Below are positions 40,965 through 51,139 of a DNA stretch of 59,443 nt, in pieces. Under the pieces are notes generated by a model. That model ran no database searches. It was not told the origin of the DNA and was given only the letters and a program-made list of their open reading frames with translations. Numbering within the stretch: position 1 is the first letter of the stretch; the number at the start of each line of letters is the position of its first letter. This DNA comes from Paenibacillus sp. FSL H7-0331. Lineage in GTDB: Bacteria > Bacillota > Bacilli > Paenibacillales > NBRC-103111. Both the position numbers and the translations under genes were made by a program. Location: NCBI RefSeq assembly GCF_001956045.1, contig NZ_MRTH01000045.1, positions 1-59,443 on the forward strand, read 5' to 3'.

Positions 40965-41504
40965 TTAGATCTTCTCTACCTGATGGTAGTCAAGCTCCAA
41001 AGGCGTTTCTCTTCCGAACATGTTGACATGTACCTTCAGCTTGCTTTTGTCGACCAGAATTTCTTCAATGGATCCAACAAAATTAGCAAAAGGTCCTTCT
41101 TTGACACGTACGGTTTCCTTCAATTCGAAGTCAATCTTAGGCTTAGGCTCTTCCATGCCCATATGCTTAAGAATGGCCTCCACTTCTTCAGGAAGCAAAG
41201 CAGTTGGTTTCGAGCCTGATCCCGTCGATCCGACAAAACCCGTGACACCCGGCGTATTACGCACAACATACCACGAATCATCCGTCTGAACCATTTCAAC
41301 CAGCACGTAACCCGGATATACTTTACGCATAACCGTTTTCTTCTTGCCGTCCTTGTTTACAATCTCTTCTTCCATCGGAACCAAAACGCGGAAAATTTTG
41401 TCTGTCATATCCATAGACTCTACGCGTTTTTCCAAGTTTGCTTTGACCTTGTTCTCATACCCGGAATAGGTATGTACAACGTACCATCTTTTTTCCATTT
41501 CCAT
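40965..41504 (-). CDS. nusG: transcription termination/antitermination factor NusG
   Basis: The 179-residue product has the NGN domain (KRWYVVHTYSGYENKVKANL, YPGYVLVEM, WYVVRNTPGVTGF) and a C-terminal KOW domain (VRVKEGPFANFVGSIEEI). It binds RNA polymerase, modulating pausing. ATG at 41504 is five bases after AGGTGG; another ATG two codons on is possible. It lies between secE and rplK. Confidence 0.97.
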   Translation of the reverse strand: MEMEKRWYVVHTYSGYENKVKANLEKRVESMDMTDKIFRVLVPMEEEIVNKDGKKKTVMRKVYPGYVLVEMVQTDDSWYVVRNTPGVTGFVGSTGSGSKPTALLPEEVEAILKHMGMEEPKPKIDFELKETVRVKEGPFANFVGSIEEILVDKSKLKVHVNMFGRETPLELDYHQVEKI

Positions 41505-41526
41505 AATCGCCACCTATAACTCCCGC

Positions 41527-41739
41527 TTATTTAAAAATAAGGCGTAGCAGCTCAGAAATACCCAAATCCAGCACATAGAAATAAACAGTGACAAAAGCAA
41601 CTGTAAACAGAACAACCAGCGTGTAGCTGATCAACTCTTTACGATTTGGCCATTTTACTTTTTTCAATTCGGCCCAACTGTCCGCGAAAAAAGAAAATGT
41701 GTTACCGAAGCTTCGCTTCATTCGAACCAGAAATGACAA
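41527..41739 (-). CDS. secE: protein translocase subunit SecE
   Basis: The 70-residue single-span membrane protein has the SecE signature SWAELKKVKWPNRKEL followed by a hydrophobic helix (about 40-62). It clamps SecY. The start is TTG at 41739, seven bases after GGAGG; the first ATG, six codons later, is less well placed. Confidence 0.95.
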   Translation of the reverse strand: MSFLVRMKRSFGNTFSFFADSWAELKKVKWPNRKELISYTLVVLFTVAFVTVYFYVLDLGISELLRLIFK

Positions 41740-41757
41740 AACTACACCTCCAAGAAA

Positions 41758-41907
41758 CTACCTAGTTTCGCGATGAGCAGTATGTTCATTGCAAAACTTA
41801 CAAAACTTCTTCAACTCCATGCGGTCCGGGTTGTTGCGCTTATTTTTGTTGGACGTATAGTTCCTTTGCTTGCAGTTCGTGCACGCTAACGTAATAATTA
41901 CCCGCAT
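41758..41907 (-). CDS. rpmG: 50S ribosomal protein L33, zinc type (bL33)
   Basis: This 49-residue gene was found by reading between secE and sigH. It has two CxxC pairs (ACTNC near the start, FCKFC near the end) for zinc and ends [13 protein letters not shown] precedes the ATG. It is the rpmGB-type copy at the head of the secE-nusG operon. Confidence 0.95.
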   Translation of the reverse strand: MRVIITLACTNCKQRNYTSNKNKRNNPDRMELKKFCKFCNEHTAHRETR

Positions 41908-41958
41908 GATGTACACCTCCTACGGTCCCAGCCTCATATTTGAATCCTTAAAAAGAGC

Positions 41959-41984
41959 AAAAAAAGCCTACCAGTTTTAAGGCT
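41959..41984 (-). terminator. short hairpin with T-run upstream of rpmG
   Basis: AGCCT (41984-41980 on the minus strand) pairs with AGGCT (41969-41965), then seven T. The stem is only five or six pairs. It lies inside the transcript that would start at the 41993-42021 promoter, so it may be a leaky attenuator for the rpmG-secE-nusG operon, or a second terminator for sigH. Confidence 0.45.
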
Positions 41985-41992
41985 ACCTGATT

Positions 41993-42021
41993 ACTTTAGC
42001 ATAGCGCTATTTTCATGTCAA
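41993..42021 (-). promoter_or_regulatory. rpmG-secE-nusG promoter
   Basis: The minus strand has a perfect TTGACA (42016-42021), a 17-bp spacer and TAAAGT (41993-41998) preceded by TGC (extended -10). It lies after the sigH terminator. Confidence 0.7.
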
Positions 42022-42070
42022 GGAAAACCTATTTACCAGTATATACGAAGAATTGGGAAACTAAACTAGC

Positions 42071-42107
42071 AAAAAAAATAAAGCACCGTATAATCAACAG
42101 GCGCTTT
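42071..42107 (-). terminator. sigH terminator
   Basis: AAAGCGCC (42107-42100) pairs with GGTGCTTT (42087-42080), eight pairs including one G-U, followed by TATTTTTTTT. The stem starts at the sigH stop codon. Confidence 0.8.
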
Positions 42108-42753
42108 ACCTTGCATCTCTAACTTCCAAATACCGTTCCAGCTTTCGTTTGACACGCTGCAAAGCATTATCAATCGACTTCACATGACGATCCAGATCTA
42201 CTGCAATTTCCTGATAGGAACGGCCGTCTAAATATAGCATCAGCACTCTGCGTTCCAGATCGCTTAAGATTTCACCCATTTTATCTTCCAACCCGCTGAA
42301 TTCTTCTTGGTTAATAATCAATTCCTCAGGATCGGTCACACGTGATCCGCAGATGACATCAAGCAGGGTTCGATCGGAGTCTTCATCATAAATCGGTTTA
42401 TCGAGCGAAACATAGGAGTTGAGAGGAATATGCTTCTGGCGGGTTGCGGTTTTGATCGCCGTAATGATTTGACGGGTGATGCAAAGTTCAGCAAAGGCTT
42501 TGAAGGAGGCAAGCTTGTCTCCACGAAAGTCACGTATGGATTTATATAAACCTATCATACCTTCTTGCACGATATCTTCCCTGTCGGCACCTATTAGAAA
42601 ATAGGAGCGTGCTTTGGCGCGAACGAAGTTTTTATACTTGTTAATCAAGTACTCCAATGCGTCGCTATCCCCTTCGCGGACCGCTTCGACAATGTCTTCA
42701 TCTGCCTTGAGGTCGTATTCGCACATTCTCAATTCTTTGAGGTCGACACTCAA
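42106..42753 (-). CDS. sigH: RNA polymerase sporulation sigma factor SigH
   Basis: The 215-residue sigma-70 family protein has region 2 (YLINKYKNFVRAKARSYFLI, DREDIVQEGMIGLYKSI with the core-binding and -10 contacts) and a region 4 helix-turn-helix (YQEIAVDLDRHVKSIDNALQ). SigH directs early stationary-phase and sporulation genes. The start is TTG at 42753, six bases after GGAGGG. It has its own promoter and a terminator, and lies after rae1 as in B. subtilis. Confidence 0.96.
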   Translation of the reverse strand: MSVDLKELRMCEYDLKADEDIVEAVREGDSDALEYLINKYKNFVRAKARSYFLIGADREDIVQEGMIGLYKSIRDFRGDKLASFKAFAELCITRQIITAIKTATRQKHIPLNSYVSLDKPIYDEDSDRTLLDVICGSRVTDPEELIINQEEFSGLEDKMGEILSDLERRVLMLYLDGRSYQEIAVDLDRHVKSIDNALQRVKRKLERYLEVRDAR

Positions 42754-42811
42754 AATAATCCCTCCGGCCTAGGCAAGACTCATAATCTACTTGATCCTAA
42801 AAGATAGGATA

Positions 42812-42841
42812 AGTATACATTATGTAATCTATTATCGTCAA
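42812..42841 (-). promoter_or_regulatory. sigH promoter
   Basis: The minus strand has TTGACG (42836-42841), an 18-bp spacer and TATACT (42812-42817). Just downstream a small hairpin ATCCTA/TAGGAT lies in the leader. ACGATAG/CTATCGT arms further upstream (about 42853-42885) lack a T-run. Confidence 0.6.
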
Positions 42842-42879
42842 CCGAATTCACGATAGCATGGGCTTTATTCATTCTATCG

Positions 42880-43407
42880 TTATCGGCCTCTGCGCCATTT
42901 TTCAAAGAGATCTTTCATCTCGCTGCTTAGCTTGCTATCAAATGTATTTCGCCTTCGTGACGTGTCCTGCTCGATTTTGTTATCGATTTCCCGCTTGGCA
43001 TGCTTGACCTTCACCAGAAGCTCACTGGCCGGAATACGAAATGCACCTTTTCCAAAAATCACATTCTGCTCGGTCATATCAGAGGTGGCCACATAAATCT
43101 GCTTGCGCCGCCCCACATGCTCGGTAACCAAGCGTTCAATCAGTTCATCCGCCGTCTCCTTTTCCTTCGTATAATAAATTCGCAGCTTGCTGTGCTCATA
43201 CTTGCCTCCCAGGCCGGGCACATAGTAAGCATCGAACACCAGCAGTACTTTGATACCGGAAAAGGATTGATATTCAGCCAGCAGCTCGATTAATCGGTCA
43301 CGCGCATCCTCCAGGCTAATATCCTTAAGCTTCTGCAGCTCGGGCCAATCGCCAATAATGTTGTATCCGTCCACAATGAGAAACTCCTTGAATGCCGGAG
43401 CTACCAT
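42880..43407 (-). CDS. rae1: NYN-domain endoribonuclease Rae1 (YacP)
   Basis: The 175-residue product has the NYN/PIN-like nuclease fold: FLIVDGYNIIGDWP with the metal-binding Asp, VLLVFDAYYVPG, ETADELIERL and VATSDMTEQ. B. subtilis Rae1 cleaves mRNA in the ribosomal A site. The ATG at 43407 immediately follows the rlmB stop; a GTG 11 codons later has a better ribosome site but would remove the first strand of the fold. Confidence 0.87.
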   Translation of the reverse strand: MVAPAFKEFLIVDGYNIIGDWPELQKLKDISLEDARDRLIELLAEYQSFSGIKVLLVFDAYYVPGLGGKYEHSKLRIYYTKEKETADELIERLVTEHVGRRKQIYVATSDMTEQNVIFGKGAFRIPASELLVKVKHAKREIDNKIEQDTSRRRNTFDSKLSSEMKDLFEKWRRGR

Positions 43408-44154
43408 CTATTTCACAGCAAGCCGCTGACGGACTACCTCGTACATAAAGACGGATGCAGCCACGGAGGCATTCAACGAATTGACATGTCCGAACATGGG
43501 AAGCTTGAGCAGGAAGTCACATTTTTCCTTGATTAATCTGCCTACGCCTTTATTCTCATTACCTATGACGATAGCGAGCGGAATGGTCAGATTGGTCTGA
43601 TAAATGGGTTGATTGGCAGCAACATCCGTACCCGCTACCCAAACGCCACGCTCTTTTAATTGCTCGATCGTTTGCGCCAAATTCGTAACCCGCGCCACTC
43701 GAACGTACTCCACAGCTCCCGCCGAGGTTTTGGATACAGCAGCCGTCAAACCTACCGCTCTGCGCTTGGGAATGATAACACCATGCACCCCCGTACAGTC
43801 AGCAGAACGAAGAATCGAACCCAAATTATGCGGGTCCTCAATCTCGTCTAATATAAGGATAAATGGCTCTTCATTGCGACTTTTGGCAAATTCCAGAATA
43901 TCCTCAATCTCCACATAAGCATAAGCGGCAACCTGAGCGACAACACCTTGATGCGGCACCTCTTCGACCATCTGATCAAGCTTGCGCTTGTCCACAAATT
44001 GGACGATGATTCCCTTCTGTTTGGCCTCAGTTACGATCGGCTGAGTCAATTGCTTCTGAGCGCCCTCAGCGATCCATATTTTATTAATCGTTCGTCCTGA
44101 ACGCAAAGCCTCAAGCACCGAATGCTTGCCGGCAATATACTCTTCTTCCTCCAT
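43408..44154 (-). CDS. rlmB: TrmH-family 23S rRNA 2'-O-methyltransferase RlmB
   Basis: The 248-residue SPOUT enzyme has an N-terminal substrate-binding domain and the knotted SAM-binding motifs NLGSILRSADCTGVHGVI, VIGNENKGVGR and LPMFGHVNSLNASVA. The family methylates a 23S guanosine near the peptidyl transferase centre. AAAGGAG precedes the ATG. Its stop abuts the rae1 start. Confidence 0.92.
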   Translation of the reverse strand: MEEEEYIAGKHSVLEALRSGRTINKIWIAEGAQKQLTQPIVTEAKQKGIIVQFVDKRKLDQMVEEVPHQGVVAQVAAYAYVEIEDILEFAKSRNEEPFILILDEIEDPHNLGSILRSADCTGVHGVIIPKRRAVGLTAAVSKTSAGAVEYVRVARVTNLAQTIEQLKERGVWVAGTDVAANQPIYQTNLTIPLAIVIGNENKGVGRLIKEKCDFLLKLPMFGHVNSLNASVAASVFMYEVVRQRLAVK

Positions 44155-44201
44155 GCTCGTTCTCTCCTTTATGCAAAACCTGGCTTACCTGAATGCCATA
44201 G

Positions 44202-44642
44202 TCATTTTGCGTCCTGCTGATAGGGTTCAAGTGTTTGCATCATGATGTATTGAAGCCTTTCCAACTGCTTCGTGTAATATAAGTAGCCAAGCAAGCATTC
44301 GAATGCTGTACTGTGGCGATATTCCAATATATCTGCATTTTTCGCTGATGTCCCTGACTTGGCATTACGTCCACGCTTGACGATATCCGCTTCCTCTTCG
44401 CTCAGTATCGGCATGAGACGCTGCAGATTTTTGGCCTGCGCCTTCGCCGAAACATATTGTGTAGACAGACGATGCAGGTGATTCGGACGTTGATTGGCCA
44501 TTGAAATGACGTATTGTCGAATAAATACCTCATAGATCGCGTCCCCGATATAGGCTAATACGATCGGACCGAGCAGCTTCGGTTCTTTGGCGGGAGGAAA
44601 GCAGAATAAGTCAGTCTCCATAACAAAGGGTTCTTGGCTCAT
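44202..44642 (-). CDS. mrnC: mini-ribonuclease III (MrnC)
   Basis: The 146-residue product has an RNase III catalytic domain (LGPIVLAYIGDAIYEVFIR, then ECLLGYLYYT with the Glu) but no dsRNA-binding domain. It matures 23S rRNA ends in Bacillales. ATG at 44642 overlaps the cysS stop (TAATG), and its GGAGG is inside the cysS coding sequence, so translation is coupled. Confidence 0.93.
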   Translation of the reverse strand: MSQEPFVMETDLFCFPPAKEPKLLGPIVLAYIGDAIYEVFIRQYVISMANQRPNHLHRLSTQYVSAKAQAKNLQRLMPILSEEEADIVKRGRNAKSGTSAKNADILEYRHSTAFECLLGYLYYTKQLERLQYIMMQTLEPYQQDAK

Positions 44643-46039
44643 TATTTCCTCCGCCAACGAATACCTTGTGCCGTATCCTCCAGTGTGATCCCCTTTTCAG
44701 TCAACAGATCGCGGATTTCATCCGCACGCGCCCAGTTTTTCGACTTGCGGGCTTCCGTGCGATCAATAATCAATTGTTCGATTTCCTGATCCAGCAGCTG
44801 CTCCGCTGGTTGGGCTAATATTCCTAATACTTTATCCATCGTTTCAAAACGCTCCAGCAGCAGCTGCAGCGAGCTGCGTGTCACTTCCGCCTGCTGTAGA
44901 TATGGATTCGCTGCACTAACCAGTTCAAATACAGCCGTAATCGCATCCGGTGTATTAAAGTCATCATTCATTTTCAATTCAAATTGTCGCTGTACTTCAG
45001 CAACCGCGTGTAGGATTTCTTCGGCAACCTCTCCTTCAGGAGCCGTAGACAAACGATGCTTAATATTGGCCAGACAATTCTCGATTCGCGCCAATCCATT
45101 GTTGGCTTGCTCAATAGTCTCTTCACTGAAGTTCAGCGGGTTGCGATAATGAACCGACAGCATGAAGTATCGCAAGGTTTGCGGGCTGATCGTTTTTAAC
45201 AGCTGATTGACATTGACACCGTTACCGAGTGATTTGGACATTTTTTCATTATCAATATTAATATACCCATTATGCATCCAGTAGTTAGCCATAGGGTGGC
45301 CAGTCAAGCATTCAGATTGCGCAATTTCACATTCATGATGAGGGAACTGCAGATCTTGTCCTCCCCCGTGGATGTCGATCGTATCACCTAAATATTTGCG
45401 TACCATCGCGGAGCACTCGATATGCCAGCCAGGTCGTCCCTGGCCCCATGGACTGTCCCATGAGATTTCGCCTAGCTTGGCAGCCTTCCAGAGTACAAAA
45501 TCCTGTGGGTTTTCCTTACGATCATCAACCTCTACACGGATGCCGAATTGCAATTCATCCAGATTTTGATGCGACAGCTTGCCGTATTCTGTGAACTGCG
45601 TTGTACGGAAATACACATCACCACCGCGCTCATAAGCGAAGTCTTTTTCAAAAAGACCCTCAATGAATACGATGATTTCGTCAATATTCTCAGTTACACG
45701 TGGGTTTAATGTGGCTCTTCGGATGCCTAAGCCTTCCGTATCCTCATAAAACTTTTGAATAAACATATCCGCCACTTCAGGGACGGATAATTCCATTTGC
45801 GCTGCTTTTTTAATCAGCTTATCGTCCACATCGGTAAAATTGACAACATAATTGACTTCATAGTTGATGGATTCCAAATATCTCCGAACGACATCAAAGA
45901 ACACCATCGGACGCGCATTCCCTATATGGATGTAATCATATACGGTCGGACCACATACGTACATTTTTACTTTTCCAGACTCGAGAGGCTGAAATTCATC
46001 CTTTGCTCTTGTTAGTGTATTATAAATTTTAAGCACCAT
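44642..46039 (-). CDS. cysS: cysteinyl-tRNA synthetase
   Basis: The 465-residue class I synthetase has [19 protein letters not shown] (HIGH-type motif with a zinc Cys), WHIECSAM and [10 protein letters not shown] (zinc ligands), and the KMSKS loop. The ATG at 46039 lies 11 bases from GGAGG and overlaps the cysE end, so cysE and cysS are coupled and both fall under the cysteine T-box. Confidence 0.96.
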   Translation of the reverse strand: MVLKIYNTLTRAKDEFQPLESGKVKMYVCGPTVYDYIHIGNARPMVFFDVVRRYLESINYEVNYVVNFTDVDDKLIKKAAQMELSVPEVADMFIQKFYEDTEGLGIRRATLNPRVTENIDEIIVFIEGLFEKDFAYERGGDVYFRTTQFTEYGKLSHQNLDELQFGIRVEVDDRKENPQDFVLWKAAKLGEISWDSPWGQGRPGWHIECSAMVRKYLGDTIDIHGGGQDLQFPHHECEIAQSECLTGHPMANYWMHNGYINIDNEKMSKSLGNGVNVNQLLKTISPQTLRYFMLSVHYRNPLNFSEETIEQANNGLARIENCLANIKHRLSTAPEGEVAEEILHAVAEVQRQFELKMNDDFNTPDAITAVFELVSAANPYLQQAEVTRSSLQLLLERFETMDKVLGILAQPAEQLLDQEIEQLIIDRTEARKSKNWARADEIRDLLTEKGITLEDTAQGIRWRRK

Positions 46040-46691
46040 GATCCTGGCTACCTCCACTTGTCTGTTTGATAGTCTCTACTTCCAATTTCAAATCATCAAT
46101 CTGCTGCTGCAGCTGTCGAAACATATCGATAACCGGATCAGGCAAATTATTATGATCCAACCGTCCCACACGAACCCCATCCCGCTTCACGATTCGTCCA
46201 GGTATACCTACAACTGTACTATTGGGCGGCACCTCACTGAGTACAACCGCATTGGACCCGATGCGTGAATTATCGCCTACAAGAAAAGAGCCCAATACCT
46301 TGGCTCCGGAGGCAATTACTACGTTACTGCCGATCGTCGGGTGACGTTTTCCCTTTTCCTTACCGGTGCCTCCAAGGGTTACCCCTTGATAGAGCACGAC
46401 ATCATCGCCAATCTCACATGTCTCTCCGATAATTACTCCCATACCGTGATCGATGAAAAAACGGCGACCAATAACAGCTCCCGGATGAATCTCAATTCCG
46501 GTCATGAAACGGCTCCATTGAGATATCACTCTGGCAATCGTATACCAATGGTTTTTATACAGGTGGTGTGCCACACGATGCGCCCATAGCGCATGCAGTC
46601 CTGAATAAGTAAAGACCACTTCAAACCAGCTGCGAGCCGCCGGGTCATTTTCGAATATCGTAGAAATATCTTCTTGCATGAACTTCAACAA
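46029..46691 (-). CDS. cysE: serine O-acetyltransferase
   Basis: The 220-residue product has an N-terminal helical domain ([20 protein letters not shown]) and a left-handed beta-helix of hexapeptide repeats ([19 protein letters not shown], with the catalytic Asp-His). It makes O-acetylserine for cysteine synthesis. I chose TTG at 46691, six bases after AGGTGG, giving MLKFMQEDI as in relatives; an ATG four codons later is possible. It is the first gene after the T-box. Confidence 0.92.
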   Translation of the reverse strand: MLKFMQEDISTIFENDPAARSWFEVVFTYSGLHALWAHRVAHHLYKNHWYTIARVISQWSRFMTGIEIHPGAVIGRRFFIDHGMGVIIGETCEIGDDVVLYQGVTLGGTGKEKGKRHPTIGSNVVIASGAKVLGSFLVGDNSRIGSNAVVLSEVPPNSTVVGIPGRIVKRDGVRVGRLDHNNLPDPVIDMFRQLQQQIDDLKLEVETIKQTSGGSQDHGA

Positions 46692-46747
46692 GCCATTCCA
46701 CCTGCTTTCCTTCTTGTCGTAGGCTGACCAACAAGCTGTACACATAG

Positions 46748-47045
46748 AAAAGCCCCCACAGCCTTGAAGGCTGCAGAGGCGAAAAAGTCGCGGTTCCACT
46801 CTGCTTGGACAGCATAATCCTATCCATCTCAACTGTTCGTAACGTGAACAGGTACGGTAAGACTACCTTGACTTCAGCTATGCCCATTATAGGCATCCAT
46901 CTGAAGCAGCTCGTCAATACGGCTCCCAGGTGCATTTCCAACGAAAGGATATGGACAGCTTTCAGCTCGGGCTGTATGGCCGCGGTTGTCCTCTCTGTAA
47001 AACCCTTACTCGATTGTACTCTCCTGATCTACGCCACGATTGTTA
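46748..47045 (-). ncRNA. cysteine T-box riboswitch
   Basis: The minus strand holds AGTGGAACCGCGA (within 46788-46804), the T-box that pairs with uncharged tRNA, and downstream a terminator stem CAGCCTT/AAGGCTG plus GCCTC/GGGGGC with a T-run (46748-46782). In stem I the specifier position reads TGC (46934-46932) within GGAAATGCACCTGGGAG, which indicates cysteine. It would raise cysE-cysS transcription when tRNA-Cys is uncharged. Confidence 0.92.
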
Positions 47046-47055
47046 TATTAGGATT

Positions 47056-47084
47056 AGTATAACGAAAAAGCATTCGGTTTACAA
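47056..47084 (-). promoter_or_regulatory. promoter of the cysteine T-box operon
   Basis: The minus strand has TTGTAA (47079-47084), a 17-bp spacer and TATACT (47056-47061). The -35 overlaps the gltX stop codon. Confidence 0.75.
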
Positions 47085-48536
47085 TAATTTGTTCAACCGT
47101 GCAACAACCTTCTCTTTTCCAAGCAAAAACACAGTCATATTGAGGTCAGGACCATGCGTTTGACCCGTTAAGGCAACACGAATCGACATAAAAAGCGGCT
47201 TGCCTTTATAGCCTGTGGCCTTCTGGACAGCTTTCAGCATAGCTGGAATAAGCTCTGCTTCAAAGGCTTCAGCACGTTCCACTTCGTCCAGGAACCCGCG
47301 AATGACAATCGGCGCATATTCTTCAGCCAAGATGGCCTTTGCTTCTTCTTCCTCATAGGAAACATCTTCCTCGAAAAAGATTTGGCTCAGCTGGACGATC
47401 TCTCCAGCGTACTGCATACGGTCTTGATTCAAGCCTACAAGCTTGTTAATCCAATCTTCCTGCTCGGAGCTCAATGTCTGCGGAACCAGTCCGGCATTTT
47501 GCAAATGCGGCAGCGAAAGCGCCACGACACGAGACAGCTCCGTTTTTTTCATATAATGGTTGTTCATCCAGTTCAGCTTGTCCATATCAAATACCGCAGG
47601 GCTTTTGGACACACGGCTTAGATCGAATTGGTCAATAATTTCTTCTTTAGTGAAAATCTCTTCTTCGCCTACTGGAGACCATCCGAGTAAAGTAATAAAG
47701 TTCAGCACCGCTTCAGGCAAATAGCCTAAATCCCGGTATTGTCCGATAAACTGGACGATCGACTCGTCGCGCTTGCTCATTTTCTTGCGGTCCGGATTTA
47801 ATATGATCGACAAATGAGCAAATTCCGGTATCGGTAACCCCAGTGCTTCATACATCAGGATCTGTCTTGGCGTATTCGACAAGTGCTCCTCGCCGCGAAT
47901 AACAAGGTTAATTTTCATCAAATGATCATCCAGAATAACAGCAAAATTGTAGGTCGGGATTCCGTCCGCGCGTACAATGATGAAGTCACCAATCCCATCG
48001 GATTCAAATTCCACATGCTCACGAATTCGATCCTTAAAAGCGATCAGACGGCCCTCGGGCACACGGAACCGTATCGACGGCTTACGTCCTTCAACCTCAT
48101 AAGCAGCAATTTGTTCCGAAGTTAAATAACGGCCCTTTCCTGAATAACGGGGCATTTCCCCTCTTGCTTCCTGCTCGGCACGCTCCTGCTCCAGCTCCTC
48201 CTCGGAACAATAACAGGGATAGGCATGTCCGCCTGCAAGAAGCTGCTCCACGAAAGGCTTGTACAAATCCAGACGCTCCATTTGACGGTAAGGTCCGTAC
48301 TCGCCACCAATGTCGAGACTCTCATCCCAATCCAAACCAAGCCACTTTAATCCATCCAGTTGATTGCTGACTCCGGACTCAATATGGCGGCTTTGATCGG
48401 TATCCTCGAAGCGAATAATAAATTGCCCACCATCTTTACGAGCCATCAAATAATTAAATAATGCTGTTCGCGCTCCACCTATATGTAATTGACCGGTTGG
48501 ACTTGGCGCATATCTTACACGCAAATGATCTGACAT
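47079..48536 (-). CDS. gltX: glutamyl-tRNA synthetase
   Basis: The 485-residue class I synthetase has [17 protein letters not shown] (HIGH motif) and KKMSKRDES (KMSKS motif). Bacillales enzymes usually also charge tRNA-Gln, which is then amidated. Two adjacent ATG codons follow GAGGAG; the second (48536) has the better eight-base spacing. Confidence 0.96.
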   Translation of the reverse strand: MSDHLRVRYAPSPTGQLHIGGARTALFNYLMARKDGGQFIIRFEDTDQSRHIESGVSNQLDGLKWLGLDWDESLDIGGEYGPYRQMERLDLYKPFVEQLLAGGHAYPCYCSEEELEQERAEQEARGEMPRYSGKGRYLTSEQIAAYEVEGRKPSIRFRVPEGRLIAFKDRIREHVEFESDGIGDFIIVRADGIPTYNFAVILDDHLMKINLVIRGEEHLSNTPRQILMYEALGLPIPEFAHLSIILNPDRKKMSKRDESIVQFIGQYRDLGYLPEAVLNFITLLGWSPVGEEEIFTKEEIIDQFDLSRVSKSPAVFDMDKLNWMNNHYMKKTELSRVVALSLPHLQNAGLVPQTLSSEQEDWINKLVGLNQDRMQYAGEIVQLSQIFFEEDVSYEEEEAKAILAEEYAPIVIRGFLDEVERAEAFEAELIPAMLKAVQKATGYKGKPLFMSIRVALTGQTHGPDLNMTVFLLGKEKVVARLNKLL

Positions 48537-48588
48537 CATAATGGCTCCTCTCCTGTATTAAAAACCGTTAACCTAATAATAATAGTTG

Positions 48589-49074
48589 TTATGATAGCAC
48601 ATTTCTTATTAGACAAACAACCGATTGTGAAGCAATTCCTTCACCGCGTCCTGTAAAACCCAACTGTTCAGTAGTGGTTGCTTTGACATTGACCTGTGAA
48701 GGCTCCGCTTCCAGTGCTTGAGCAATACGTTCCACCATCGCCGGAATATAGGGAGCCATCTTGGGTTTCTGGGCAATAATCGTTGAATCGATATTTCCCA
48801 GCTTATAGCCCGCCTCTTTGGCCAACTGCCACACCTGCACCAATAGCTGGTAGCTATCGGCATCCTTGAATGACTCATCCGTATCCGGAAAATGCTTGCC
48901 GATATCTCCCATGCCAAGCGCTCCAAGTATCGCATCGCTGATCGTATGCAGCAATACATCCGCATCCGAGTGACCGAGCAGCCCTTTTTCATAAGGAATT
49001 TCAATTCCACCGATTATACATTTACGCCCTTCCACCAGCTGGTGTACGTCAAAGCCTTGTCCTACTCGAATCAT
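48589..49074 (-). CDS. ispF: 2-C-methyl-D-erythritol 2,4-cyclodiphosphate synthase
   Basis: The 161-residue product has GQGFDVHQL (metal Asp9, His11), [22 protein letters not shown] in part (His43) and [17 protein letters not shown]. It makes the cyclodiphosphate in the MEP isoprenoid pathway. Its ATG overlaps the ispD stop (ATGA). Confidence 0.96.
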   Translation of the reverse strand: MIRVGQGFDVHQLVEGRKCIIGGIEIPYEKGLLGHSDADVLLHTISDAILGALGMGDIGKHFPDTDESFKDADSYQLLVQVWQLAKEAGYKLGNIDSTIIAQKPKMAPYIPAMVERIAQALEAEPSQVNVKATTTEQLGFTGRGEGIASQSVVCLIRNVLS

Positions 49075-49775
49075 GGTTGCTTCTCTCCCCTAACATTATG
49101 GATAATCCAATTGGCCCAAGGTAGGTCCTCCGGCGTTGTAATTTTAATATTGTAATAGTCCGCTTCTACAACCTGAACGCTTATGCCCAATTGTTCAACA
49201 AGCATGGCATCATCCGTACCGATAAATCCTGTCTTCTTTGCCTGCTCATAAGCTTCCAGCAGCAATGAAAAGCGAAAAGCCTGTGGGGTTTGAATAGCCC
49301 ACAAGCTTCGACGATCAGGCGTGGATTGAATCTTTCCCGTCGTGTCAACTACTTTAATCGTATCCTTAACGGGTACTGCCAGAACAGCTGCTCCCGTTTC
49401 CATTGCTTTATGCCAGCAAGCGATAATATGCTCCTTGGCTGTAAAAGGCCGGACACCATCATGCACCAATACCCATTCCGTATCCGTGGTCAGCATCTGT
49501 AAACCTTTGTAAACGGAGTCCTGCCGTTCTTGGCCACCTGCGACAACTGATTGCACCTTGGATAGCCCATACTGCTTAATATAGCCCCTACAGCGTTCTA
49601 CATCATCGGCACCCGTTACGAGTACGATGGAATTAACCTGTTCCATCTTTTGAAAAAGACTCAATGTATGTACAAGAATCGGCTTTCCATCTAAAACCAG
49701 AAACTGTTTGCTTTCCACGGTTTGCATTCGCGAACCTTTGCCCGCAGCCACAACAACAACCGCCAGTTGACTCAT
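49071..49775 (-). CDS. ispD: 2-C-methyl-D-erythritol 4-phosphate cytidylyltransferase
   Basis: The 234-residue nucleotidyltransferase has [12 protein letters not shown] and [11 protein letters not shown], and binds CTP to activate methylerythritol phosphate. AGGTGA precedes the ATG. With ispF it forms two consecutive steps of the MEP pathway. Confidence 0.96.
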   Translation of the reverse strand: MSQLAVVVVAAGKGSRMQTVESKQFLVLDGKPILVHTLSLFQKMEQVNSIVLVTGADDVERCRGYIKQYGLSKVQSVVAGGQERQDSVYKGLQMLTTDTEWVLVHDGVRPFTAKEHIIACWHKAMETGAAVLAVPVKDTIKVVDTTGKIQSTPDRRSLWAIQTPQAFRFSLLLEAYEQAKKTGFIGTDDAMLVEQLGISVQVVEADYYNIKITTPEDLPWANWIIHNVRGEKQP

Positions 49776-49888
49776 ATATCTTATTCACCTGCCGTCTGCA
49801 TCCTAGCGCCTTCTCACCCTTACGCTGCTGGTGTCATTATGTTCCCAACATGGTTTCAAAGGTACTGCACTCCTCTATCATATACGTT

Positions 49889-50983
49889 TCAGAGTGCTTT
49901 TTCCAATAATTTCGGTTTGGCAAAAATCATTCGGCCGGCAGAGGTCTGCAGCACACTGGTCACCATCACTTCAAGCGTCGTCCCGATGAACTCCCGTCCA
50001 CCTTCCACAACGATCATCGTACCGTCATCCAGGTAAGCAACCCCTTGTCCGTGCTCCTTGCCGTCCTTAATGACCTGAACCAAAATTTCTTCTCCCGGTA
50101 GCACAACCGGTTTAACTGCATTTGCCAAATCATTAATATTGAGAACCGATACCCCTTGCAGCTCGCACACTTTATTCAAATTAAAATCATTGGTGATCAC
50201 TTTGCCCTGCAGCACCTTGGCGAGCTTGACCAGCTTGCTGTCCACTTCGGAAATCTCTTCGAAATCTCCTTCATAGATCAACACCTTCACATCAAGTTCC
50301 TTTTGGATTTTATTCAAAATATCCAGCCCACGGCGACCTCGGTTCCTTTTAAGCAAATCTGATGAATCCGCAATATGCTGTAGTTCCTCCAACACAAACT
50401 CAGGAATAACCAGCGTCCCCTCAATAAATCCGGTTTTGCAAATGTCGGCGATGCGGCCGTCGATAATGACACTGGTATCCAAAATTTTATGTTCCTCAAA
50501 GCCCTTCACTTCGCCTGCTGCTGCACGTTCTCTGGAAGAACGACTTTTGGTCAGCAAACTGATGAATTCCTCACGTTTGGCGTAGCCCAGACGAAATCCT
50601 ACAAAGCCCAGCATCGCGGTCAATACCGTATGCAAGAATGGAGATAATAAACCAGCTTGCTCAAAAGGCGTCAACAGGTTGACTGTCAGCAGCAAACCTA
50701 CCCCAAGCCCAAGTATCCCTGATATCAAATCAGCAATAGGGATATGCCCAATCCACTTCTCCGCGCGCTGCAAAAGCTTCCATCCATAATCAGCTACCCA
50801 AGCGCCTATCCCATAAAATAGCAAAACCCCAATAACCATCATCCAATAGCCTTGTCCTGCCACTTCCTTGATACCAAAAACGGTATCCAGCATACCAAAA
50901 AAAGGTTTACCAACGATAGCACTCCACTCAAAACTCAATAGACCTCCAATAACGGCAAAAACACATTGAAACCATTTTTTCAT
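49889..50983 (-). CDS. membrane PIN/TRAM-domain protein (YacL-like)
   Basis: The 364-residue product has four N-terminal membrane helices, a PIN nuclease-like domain ([15 protein letters not shown] with Asp residues, [13 protein letters not shown]) and a C-terminal TRAM domain ([18 protein letters not shown]). It matches YacL, of uncertain function, always near disA. The start at 50983 follows GGAGGTGA by eight bases; TTG one codon earlier is an alternative. Confidence 0.9.
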   Translation of the reverse strand: MKKWFQCVFAVIGGLLSFEWSAIVGKPFFGMLDTVFGIKEVAGQGYWMMVIGVLLFYGIGAWVADYGWKLLQRAEKWIGHIPIADLISGILGLGVGLLLTVNLLTPFEQAGLLSPFLHTVLTAMLGFVGFRLGYAKREEFISLLTKSRSSRERAAAGEVKGFEEHKILDTSVIIDGRIADICKTGFIEGTLVIPEFVLEELQHIADSSDLLKRNRGRRGLDILNKIQKELDVKVLIYEGDFEEISEVDSKLVKLAKVLQGKVITNDFNLNKVCELQGVSVLNINDLANAVKPVVLPGEEILVQVIKDGKEHGQGVAYLDDGTMIVVEGGREFIGTTLEVMVTSVLQTSAGRMIFAKPKLLEKAL

Positions 50984-51085
50984 CAATAGGGTCACCTCCA
51001 TGCTCCTTTTCATACGTTCAGGTTCGTTAACATTATGAACCAAAAGCTTGCTGCCTAATCCTCAGTTATGTAAAAAAAAACAAAA

Positions 51086-51123
51086 AAAGCATTTAAATTC
51101 CGAATACGGAAAATAAATGCTTT
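51086..51123 (-). terminator. terminator after pssA
   Basis: AAAGCATTTA pairs with TAAATGCTTT across an inner TCCG/CGGA stem, followed on the minus strand by a long T-run. It separates pssA from the PIN/TRAM gene. Confidence 0.85.
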
Positions 51124-51139
51124 TCATTTTCGACTTATT

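Noticed and set aside
40494..41219. Long plus-strand open frame antisense to rplK and nusG (about 240 codons)
   Set aside because: It mirrors strongly conserved genes, has Cys/Phe/His/Asn-rich composition typical of antisense shadows, and lacks a ribosome site.
42880..43374. Alternative GTG start for rae1 with a better ribosome site
   Set aside because: It would delete the first beta strand (FLIV) conserved in the NYN family.
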